From NCBI GenBank assembly GCA_964495345.1, contig CAZBVV010000054.1:1-11637 (forward strand): a stretch of 11,637 nt of DNA, given 5' to 3'. Of the stretch, positions 7,016-11,637 are shown piece by piece (position 1 is the first letter of the stretch; each line of letters begins with the position of its first letter). Origin of the DNA: UBA1081 sp964495345 (GTDB lineage: Bacteria; Bacillota; Clostridia; Oscillospirales; Acutalibacteraceae). Under the pieces are notes generated by a model that saw only the letters and a list, made by a program, of their open reading frames with translations, was not told where the DNA came from and made no database searches. A program made the translations under genes and the position numbers.

Positions 7016-7036
7016 TTAAAAACGGAAGTGAAAAGA

Positions 7037-7996
7037 ATGAAATCGGGAAAGAAAAAGACAGCAATATTTTCTGTTATTGCTGCTTTAGTGCTGATTGGTG
7101 CAGCACTTGCTGTTTACCTCGTTGTAGTTCCCGAAAAAGAAACCGCCGCATCAAACACAGGTTCAGTTGAAGATTTCACAAAAGCTCCGGCGTTGACAAC
7201 CTTATACACGCCGGAAACCACAACCAAAAAAATCACAGAAACCACAACTGTTCCCGAAACAACCACCATTTCCGAAGCGGAGAGCTATGTAGAACAGTTC
7301 CTTGCAGAGGCTGAAACATATACAACTAAAGTTGAGGTCACAACACAGGCTCCGACTGTTTCAAAACCGTTTTTCCATGTTGTTACCGACGGAACAATAA
7401 CCGACGACAACTCCCTTTCAGGACTTACAGGTGTTGCAAAGACAGTGGGTGAGGTCGTTCTTGCGGCAGGTTTCAGATATGACAGTCAGCAAGGTATATT
7501 CTATTCGGAAAGTGAATCATTCCAGCGTAATTTAGGCTATACTGCCTACTATGATGCAGGTGCGGCATTCTTCGGAATGTATTACGATACAATGCGTCTT
7601 AAATTCAACTACAACAAATACGATTGGATGATTCAGATATGGAAAGGAAGATACGGCATCACAACGGGTGCTGAAATCGGCATTTACTACAAAAAAGAGG
7701 GCACGGATGTTGACTTTTATGCTTGTGCAGATGATGACAATAAAATTACAATGTCATTTGCTATGTACCGAGGCGATGAACTGTACATGACACGCGGTCC
7801 CGAACCTCATTGGTGGCTTACAGGTTTTAAGCTGTTTGATATGATTTCCCCTGAAGAACTTACATTACACGCAACATTCTTTATGGACAATTTGGAAATG
7901 GCGAACGCCCTTGAAGAAGCAATACTTGATTTAAATTTCATTGAGGGTGTTAACTATCAGCGTTTAGGACTTACAATGACAATCATATGGAACTAA
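7037..7996 (+). CDS. Membrane-anchored DUF4474 protein
   Basis: The 319-residue product starts with a Lys-rich cytoplasmic stub and a transmembrane segment (about 8-30), followed by a Thr/Glu/Pro-rich linker (about 37-110, with ETTTKKITETTTVPETTT). A C-terminal domain (about 142-312) matches what I remember of DUF4474, a domain common in gut Firmicutes. Diagnostic stretches are AAGFRYDSQQGIFYSE, QRNLGYTAYYDAGAA, and WMIQIWKGRYGITTGAEIGIY. The function of DUF4474 is not known. ATG 7037 was chosen over GTG 7028 because GGAAGTG (7024-7030) is then correctly spaced 6 nt upstream. The gene follows the phosphatase by 21 nt and ends just before a strong terminator, so the two are probably co-transcribed. 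The linker resembles the outside tail of the tethered sigma factor. Confidence 0.85.
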   Translation: MKSGKKKTAIFSVIAALVLIGAALAVYLVVVPEKETAASNTGSVEDFTKAPALTTLYTPETTTKKITETTTVPETTTISEAESYVEQFLAEAETYTTKVEVTTQAPTVSKPFFHVVTDGTITDDNSLSGLTGVAKTVGEVVLAAGFRYDSQQGIFYSESESFQRNLGYTAYYDAGAAFFGMYYDTMRLKFNYNKYDWMIQIWKGRYGITTGAEIGIYYKKEGTDVDFYACADDDNKITMSFAMYRGDELYMTRGPEPHWWLTGFKLFDMISPEELTLHATFFMDNLEMANALEEAILDLNFIEGVNYQRLGLTMTIIWN

Positions 7997-8003
7997 AGAC
8001 AAA

Positions 8004-8038
8004 ATGGCGGCAGATTTATTCCTGCCGTCATACTTTTT
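8004..8038. terminator. Bidirectional terminator between convergent units
   Basis: A 10-bp stem (8004-8013 with 8022-8031, ATGGCGGCAG with one G-U pair) has an 8-nt loop and is followed on the plus strand by ACTTTTT. It ends the phosphatase-DUF4474 operon. On the minus strand the same stem is followed by TTTTGTC, so it may also end the spoIIGA-sigE transcript, whose stop lies at 8125. The intervening 8039-8124 contains no recognisable feature. Confidence 0.85.
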
Positions 8039-8124
8039 AGTCAATTAAAATAATCACCTTACCGATAAAATGAGTAATGACGAAAAGAGCCTTATCAATT
8101 CCCGACTGTTCAGTGTAGTTAAAT

Positions 8125-8841
8125 TTACTGCACCGCCTCCATTTCCTTTTTTAATTTTGCAAGTATTCTTTTTTCAAGTCTTGAAATATAGCTTTGTGAA
8201 ATGCCCATCAAATCTGCAACTTCCTTTTGGGTATGTTCCTCACCGCCATCTATCCCGAATCGCATATTAATTATCATTCGTTCTCTTTCACTCAACCTGC
8301 CCACAACTGTATGCAGAAAGCTTTTTTCCTCCTCACTCTCTATTGAACTGTCAATAACACTATCCTGTTCCGTAAGCACATCCGACAGCAACAGCTCATT
8401 ACCGTCATGATCCACATTCAGCGGCTCGTCAAAAGACAGCTCCACTTTCCTGTTGCCGGCTTTTCTGAGATACATCAATATTTCATTTTCAATACATCGG
8501 CTGGCGTATGTTGCCAGCTTTATATTTTTTTCCGGGCAAAAAGTGTTGATTGCCTTTATAAGTCCTATTGTTCCGATTGATGCGAGATCATCAACGCAGA
8601 CACCTGTATTTTCAAATTTTTTTGCGATATAAACCACAAGTCTGAGATTGTGCGTAATTAATTTTTCTTTGGCATTTTTATCATCGTGCAACAAAAGCTT
8701 AAGACAATCCTCCTCTTCTTCCTTGGACAGGGGCGGCGGAAGTGTTTGAGGTCCGCTTATGTAAAAAATGTTTTTAACAAACAACTTTAGTCTGAGTTTT
8801 ACAAATAAACTTTTTAATGTATCAACTGTAAACCGTTTCAT
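8125..8841 (-). CDS. sigE: RNA polymerase sigma-E, mother-cell sporulation sigma factor (pro-form)
   Basis: The 238-residue protein closely follows Bacillus pro-sigma-E, the first mother-cell sigma factor after asymmetric division. An N-terminal basic/hydrophobic pro-sequence (about 1-27, SLFVKLRLKLFVKN) precedes FYISGPQTLPPPLS, which corresponds to the cleavage region and start of the mature factor. Region 2 spans about 61-130 (NLRLVVYIAKKFENTG, IGTIGLIKAINTF, LATYASRCIENEILMYLR), then SFDEPLN.D.DGNELLLSDVL. Region 4 spans about 178-235 with helix-turn-helix TQKEVADLMGISQSYISRLE. The ATG has AAAGGAG upstream and overlaps the end of spoIIGA by 20 nt, so expression of the substrate and its activating protease is coupled. 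SigG, often next in the cluster in Bacillus and Clostridium, is absent here; a convergent operon follows. Confidence 0.96.
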   Translation of the reverse strand: MKRFTVDTLKSLFVKLRLKLFVKNIFYISGPQTLPPPLSKEEEEDCLKLLLHDDKNAKEKLITHNLRLVVYIAKKFENTGVCVDDLASIGTIGLIKAINTFCPEKNIKLATYASRCIENEILMYLRKAGNRKVELSFDEPLNVDHDGNELLLSDVLTEQDSVIDSSIESEEEKSFLHTVVGRLSERERMIINMRFGIDGGEEHTQKEVADLMGISQSYISRLEKRILAKLKKEMEAVQ

Positions 8842-9697
8842 GCTTTTTTCTCCTTTTGCAATTATCTAAAATATTTGAGGGCAGTATGATGTTATCAATA
8901 TCCGCAGAACATACCGCGATTGATACATTATGCAACAAAACACTCTGTCCGTTGCCGATAATCTGCACCTCATCAGCTTTAAAAACAGGCAGTAAAGACT
9001 CCCCGCTGACTGTAGAACACGGTGCAAGACGAAGTTTACCGCACCTATCCAAATTACCTGTTAAATAGCTTTTGATATCGTCAGTCAACAGTTGTTCCAC
9101 ATCCTGCACAGATGCAACAATAAGACTTTCTCCCGTAAAAGGGTCTGCCAAGCTGTTCCCCGTATCAAGTACAGCTGACATAGAAACTGACCTTCCGTCA
9201 TTCTTGATTTTTATATTATACAAAATTTCACCGTCATTTGAATATCCTGTAATTCTGTTTAGAATTGTCGTTACAACATAACATATTACCGATGCACAAA
9301 TGAGCGAAAACATTGACAAATCTATATATGCAACGCCGTTGTTATAACTAATTATTGAAATGCCCGGCAAGGATGATATACAAATCATAATGCCCGCAAA
9401 AATAAAACTCACGACGAAAAAATAGCCTGTTTGCTTAAAAAGTGATTTAGGTTTTCTCGGATTGTACACCGCTGATACAATAATTAATGAAAACAGCAAC
9501 TTTGTGATTAGTGAGAGAATCAACCCCATATCGGGTGCAAAAATAATAAGTGACGATGCACCGCCCAATAATGAGCCTATAACATACCGCCCGGCAGATG
9601 GAGTAAGTTTTATAATTTTTGATGTGGCAAGCAACAGAAGGAAAGTTATTGCCGTATTAAGAAACACTAAAACATCTATGTAAATTACCTGTTTCAA
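8822..9697 (-). CDS. spoIIGA: Sigma-E processing aspartic protease SpoIIGA
   Basis: SpoIIGA is the septal membrane protease that removes the pro-sequence of sigma-E when triggered by the forespore signal SpoIIR. The 291-residue product has five predicted transmembrane segments in the first half (about 5-27, 36-54, 57-77, 91-109, 126-146), as in the Bacillus protein. A soluble aspartic-protease-like half follows, with the motif VLDTGNSLADPFTG placing the catalytic Asp at 178. Length is slightly below the ~309 of B. subtilis. The start is TTG at 9697, supported by GGTGGT just upstream and by alignment of KQVIYIDVLVFLN with the conserved N-terminus. The gene directly precedes and overlaps sigE. 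Expression should be sporulation-specific and Spo0A-controlled. Confidence 0.95.
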   Translation of the reverse strand: MKQVIYIDVLVFLNTAITFLLLLATSKIIKLTPSAGRYVIGSLLGGASSLIIFAPDMGLILSLITKLLFSLIIVSAVYNPRKPKSLFKQTGYFFVVSFIFAGIMICISSLPGISIISYNNGVAYIDLSMFSLICASVICYVVTTILNRITGYSNDGEILYNIKIKNDGRSVSMSAVLDTGNSLADPFTGESLIVASVQDVEQLLTDDIKSYLTGNLDRCGKLRLAPCSTVSGESLLPVFKADEVQIIGNGQSVLLHNVSIAVCSADIDNIILPSNILDNCKRRKKHETVYS

Positions 9698-9719
9698 TCT
9701 ACCACCGCCTTTGATTAGA

Positions 9720-9752
9720 ATTATACTCCTGTAATACTGAAAAAAATGTCAT
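9720..9752 (-). promoter_or_regulatory. Candidate spoIIGA promoter with long 21-bp spacer
   Basis: On the minus strand TATAAT (9720-9725) is preceded by ATGACA (9747-9752) with a 21-bp spacer, and no good -35 hexamer exists at 17 bp. The B. subtilis spoIIG promoter is known for an over-long spacer that needs phosphorylated Spo0A bound at the -35 region. Around the -35 the opposite strand reads TGTCATA, a partial (5 of 7) match to the 0A box TGTCGAA. The start would lie about 15 nt before the ribosome binding site. Confidence 0.55.
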
Positions 9753-9764
9753 AAGCGAGAGTAG

Positions 9765-9802
9765 AAAAAAATAAATCGGGATTCAAATAAGCGAATCCCG
9801 AT
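9765..9802 (-). terminator. Rho-independent terminator of the cohesin-protein gene
   Basis: A perfect 10-bp stem (9775-9784 with 9793-9802, ATCGGGATTC) has an 8-nt loop and is followed on the minus strand by TTATTTTTTTC. It lies 86 nt past the cohesin-protein stop and just ahead of the spoIIGA promoter, insulating the sporulation operon from the upstream gene. Confidence 0.88.
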
Positions 9803-9813
9803 AAAATGTTTAA

Positions 9814-9839
9814 GGGCTCGACACCGAAATGCCAAGCCC
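9814..9839 (-). other. Second 3' UTR hairpin ahead of the terminator
   Basis: On the minus strand GGGCTTG (9833-9839) pairs with CGAGCCC (9814-9820), a 7-bp stem with one G-U pair around a 12-nt loop. No good U-tract follows, so it is more likely an RNA-protecting structure than a terminator. It shares the 9-nt sequence CCCGATAAA (plus strand, 9837-9845) with the flank of the true terminator (9797-9805). Confidence 0.55.
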
Positions 9840-9887
9840 GATAAACTTAATTTGCAATTAAATGCGAAATGCTAAGAGCGAACTGAA

Positions 9888-10559
9888 TTATTCAGCGTCC
9901 TTTTTTCTTGTTGCTACGAATGCAACTGCTGCAAGAGCCATAACGCCTGCGATAGCAGCAACGCCTACATCACCTGTCTGGGGGATTTTGTCAGCAGCTG
10001 TTGTTGAAACAGGAGCAGACTCATCTTCTACGGGAGCAGCTGTTGTGGGAGCAGCTGTTGTAGGAGCAATTGTTGTGGGAGCAGCTGTTGTCTCTTCAAG
10101 ACCTGTTACAGTAGCTGAGGGTAACTTTGCAAGCTCAACACTGTTTTCGTTAGGATCGCTCAATGACTTGAGTTCCATTGTAACTGCAGAAGCACCAGCC
10201 TTAAGAACTTTGAATGTGATTGTACACAAAGCAACATCTTCAGTTGCAGCTTCAGCAAATGCAAATGAGAATGTAACCTTACCAGCTTCGGGGTTGCCCT
10301 GAGCTGTCAAGTCAAACTCATCATAAGCCTTCTTAACCTTTACAAACTCAAGTGCTTCAGCATCATATGTGAAGACAAGGTCGCCAGCTGCAACAACACC
10401 AACGATGTCTTTAGCAGCTACTGTGATTGTAACTTCTTCGCCTACTTTTGCAGAAGCGGAGTCCATTGTAATTTCGGGAGCAGCGAAAGCTGTAAGAGCA
10501 AGAGCTGCAACCATTGCAAGTGCCATTGCACATGCGAGCATTTTCTTTGCAAGTTTCAT
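9888..10559 (-). CDS. Single-cohesin cell-wall-anchored protein
   Basis: The 223-residue exported protein has a signal peptide (about 1-26, cleavage after AFA). A single cohesin-type beta-sandwich domain follows (about 29-152: MDSASAKVGEEVTITV, GDLVFTYDAEALEFVKV, then GKVTFSFAF...LCTITFKVLKAG). Next is a Thr/Ala/Pro linker (about 156-176) and a sorting signal IPQTGD (192-197) with a hydrophobic stretch (198-216) and the tail RKKDAE. Cohesins bind dockerin modules of cellulosomal enzymes or serve as adhesion domains. Wall-anchored single cohesins such as ScaE of Ruminococcus flavefaciens recruit cellulosomes, but dockerin binding here is inference and no dockerin is seen in the window. A sortase would join it to peptidoglycan. 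AAAGGAAGG lies 8 nt before the ATG. The strong promoter, structured UTRs and Ala-rich composition suggest high expression. Confidence 0.85.
   Translation of the reverse strand: MKLAKKMLACAMALAMVAALALTAFAAPEITMDSASAKVGEEVTITVAAKDIVGVVAAGDLVFTYDAEALEFVKVKKAYDEFDLTAQGNPEAGKVTFSFAFAEAATEDVALCTITFKVLKAGASAVTMELKSLSDPNENSVELAKLPSATVTGLEETTAAPTTIAPTTAAPTTAAPVEDESAPVSTTAADKIPQTGDVGVAAIAGVMALAAVAFVATRKKDAE
10032..10091 (-). repeat. Four tandem 15-bp repeats in the cohesin-protein linker
   Basis: Four head-to-tail 15-bp units (plus-strand form GGGAGCAGCTGTTGT at 10032, 10047 and 10077) encode the Thr/Ala/Pro linker between the cohesin domain and the sorting signal. Three units are identical and the third (10062-10076) differs at three positions. 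The near-identity makes linker length liable to change by replication slippage, in whole five-residue steps that keep the frame. Confidence 0.9.
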
Positions 10560-10597
10560 TTTTAGAACCTTCCTTTAAAAAATTTTTCTTATATAAA

Positions 10598-10642
10598 GAG
10601 CCTTGAGACTCATTATACCGTAATAATACGGGGTTCGCACCC
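10598..10642 (-). promoter_or_regulatory. Leader with three tandem tetraloop hairpins
   Basis: The ~90-nt 5' UTR of the cohesin-protein gene folds, by eye, into three short hairpins, each with a 4-nt loop. They are GGGT-GCGA-ACCC (10631-10642, a GNRA-type loop), CCGTA-TTAT-TACGG (10618-10631) and GAGTC-TCAA-GGCTC (10598-10611, one G-U pair). The first two share one base and could stack. The ribosome binding site lies further down and stays free. This looks more like a stabilising 5' structure than a classical riboswitch, and I recognise no known RNA family. Confidence 0.5.
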
Positions 10643-10655
10643 AAAATACATTGTT

Positions 10656-10684
10656 ATTATATACTATGACCATGCATAAGTCAA
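10656..10684 (-). promoter_or_regulatory. Strong vegetative promoter of the cohesin-protein gene
   Basis: On the minus strand TTGACT (10679-10684) and TATAAT (10656-10661) are 17 bp apart, one base from the full consensus. Transcription would start near 10649, about 90 nt before the ATG. The further upstream stretch 10685-10799 holds no recognisable gene or clear terminator. Confidence 0.85.
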
Positions 10685-10799
10685 GCATAATTTTCAAAAA
10701 ATATCAACTTAAAAAGCATTTTTCGATATTTTCTTATTGGTCATATTGTACAAACAAACGACATAATGACACATTTTTCATTAAATGTTAAATACTGTT

Positions 10800-11606
10800 T
10801 TACTTGGATAATAAAATGTCTTTTGTATAGGATTTATGGAATGCAGTTTTTACGATATCATCAAGATGGCTGTCATTAAGGGATGTAACTCCCTCGATTG
10901 TAGTTCCGCCGGGAGAACAGACCTTATTAACCCAGCCGTCAATATCTCCGCCGCATTCTTTTAAGAGCTTTGCACTGCCGAGAACTGCCTGTATGGCGGT
11001 ATCGCGGGCAGTTTCCTCGTCCAGTCCGTCTGCAACACCTGCTTTTGCAAGTGCTCCGATAAACATAAACGCATAAGCGGGAACACATCCCCCCAATACA
11101 CCGAAAACAGAAAACAGACTCTCCGGAAGCTGTTTTGCTTCACCGTAGGAGCGGCAGATTTCACCTACCTTTGAAAGCTGAGCTTCACTTACATTTTTGT
11201 TGCCTGTGTAAGCGGAAACAGCCTCCCCTACCGTCGCATTAAGATTAGGGAATATCCTTGCAACCTTTGCGTTGAAGCCTGTAAGTTCCTTTATATATTC
11301 CGTTGTTTTGCCTGCGGCTATTGAAACAACAAGCGGATTATTTGCTTTAAGAGATTCACTTATTGAGGGTATCAGCTCGGGAAAAGTCTGAGGTTTTGTG
11401 GCAAGAACAACAATATCGCAATTTTTTGCAATAAAATTTGCATCGGGTGAAACATTGATACCCAATTTTTTGCAAAATTCAGCAAGCTTCACCTCATCTA
11501 TATCATAAACAAAAATATTTTTTTTATCAAAAACATTTTTTTCTTTACATTGTTTTATAATCGGCTGTGCCATATTTCCGCAACCGATAAAACCGATGGT
11601 TTTCAT
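10800..11606 (-). CDS. proC: Pyrroline-5-carboxylate reductase
   Basis: This enzyme reduces 1-pyrroline-5-carboxylate to L-proline with NAD(P)H, the last step of proline synthesis, in the cytoplasm. The 268-residue product is of normal family length. It has the N-terminal Rossmann motif GFIGCGNMA (residues 5-13), the strand-end VVLATKP (66-72), RIFPNLNATVGEAV (117-130), the helical region GGCVPAYAFMFIGALAKAGV (172-191) and the signature SPGGTTIEGV (231-240). The usual GSGPAY reads GCVPAY here, a mild deviation. The start at ATG 11606 was chosen over an in-frame upstream ATG at 11636 because the Rossmann fold begins right at MKTIGFIG and AAAGGTGAT precedes it. The promoter would lie beyond the right edge. 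Downstream there is only a weak 6-bp inverted repeat (ACATTT/AAATGT, 10771-10788), not a convincing terminator. Confidence 0.95.
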   Translation of the reverse strand: MKTIGFIGCGNMAQPIIKQCKEKNVFDKKNIFVYDIDEVKLAEFCKKLGINVSPDANFIAKNCDIVVLATKPQTFPELIPSISESLKANNPLVVSIAAGKTTEYIKELTGFNAKVARIFPNLNATVGEAVSAYTGNKNVSEAQLSKVGEICRSYGEAKQLPESLFSVFGVLGGCVPAYAFMFIGALAKAGVADGLDEETARDTAIQAVLGSAKLLKECGGDIDGWVNKVCSPGGTTIEGVTSLNDSHLDDIVKTAFHKSYTKDILLSK

Positions 11607-11637
11607 TAAAATCACCTTTTCACAAAAACACCGCACT

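Noticed and set aside
7028..7036. GTG as the start of the DUF4474 protein
   Set aside because: The Shine-Dalgarno-like GGAAGTG overlaps this codon; ATG 7037 is properly spaced.
8070..8270. Small plus-strand frame spanning the sigE 3' end
   Set aside because: Most of it is antisense to sigE region 4, with no ribosome binding site, and it starts just past a terminator.
10032..10091. Tandem 15-bp units as a possible CRISPR-like or phage-related array
   Set aside because: The units are contiguous without spacers and encode an in-frame Thr/Ala/Pro linker.
10608..10622. Second TATAAT in the cohesin leader as an additional promoter
   Set aside because: No acceptable -35 or extended -10 accompanies it, and the upstream TTGACT-17-TATAAT is much stronger.
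10411..10644. Minus-strand frame overlapping the cohesin leader and signal peptide
   Set aside because: It is out of frame with the real gene, Cys/Ser/Arg-rich and lacks a domain. The leader is better explained as a 5' UTR.
10709..10774. 21-codon minus-strand open reading frame upstream of the cohesin-gene promoter
   Set aside because: There is no ribosome binding site or promoter, the DNA is AT-rich, and the peptide is not recognisable; most likely chance.
11607..11636. Upstream in-frame ATG for proC
   Set aside because: It adds ten residues ahead of the Rossmann motif, against the family norm, and the good ribosome binding site serves ATG 11606.

Overview
The window looks like chromosomal DNA from a low-GC, endospore-forming member of the Clostridia. 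A gut Ruminococcaceae/Oscillospiraceae-type genome is the best guess. Three things point there: a spoIIGA-sigE sporulation pair, several exported or membrane proteins with Thr/Glu- or Thr/Ala/Pro-rich linkers, and a cohesin-like wall protein with an IPQTGD sorting motif. Genus assignment is inference. No tRNA, rRNA, CRISPR array, insertion sequence or phage gene is visible.

Left block (1-2861, minus strand): a strong 13-bp hairpin terminator lies near the edge. It is followed by a secreted protein of unknown family with a near-perfect consensus promoter, and then a GPH-family (MelB-like) sugar:cation symporter that starts with TTG. Divergent from the symporter is a plus-strand block (3038-7996). 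Its first gene encodes an unusual ECF-type sigma factor fused to a transmembrane helix and a ~100-residue Thr/Glu-rich tail predicted to lie outside the cell. The ribosome binding site of the next gene, an alpha-D-phosphohexomutase, overlaps the sigma gene's stop codon. A second promoter, next to a 15-bp palindrome, then drives a membrane-anchored PhoA-type alkaline phosphatase and a membrane-anchored DUF4474 protein. A bidirectional terminator closes the block.

Right block (8125-11606, minus strand): sigE and spoIIGA overlap by 20 nt. The candidate spoIIGA promoter has an abnormally long 21-bp spacer, as expected for a Spo0A-dependent spoIIG promoter. Upstream of them is a separate gene for a single-cohesin, sortase-type wall protein, with a consensus promoter, a leader containing three small tetraloop hairpins and two 3' hairpins. 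At the right edge is proC (pyrroline-5-carboxylate reductase).

Much of the window concerns the cell surface: a secreted protein, a sugar importer, a membrane-tethered transcription factor, a sugar-phosphate mutase, an extracytoplasmic phosphatase, an anchored DUF4474 protein and a wall-linked cohesin. The most novel candidate is the tethered sigma factor coupled to the phosphohexomutase. It could report on the envelope and be released by proteolysis, but nothing in the window proves that.
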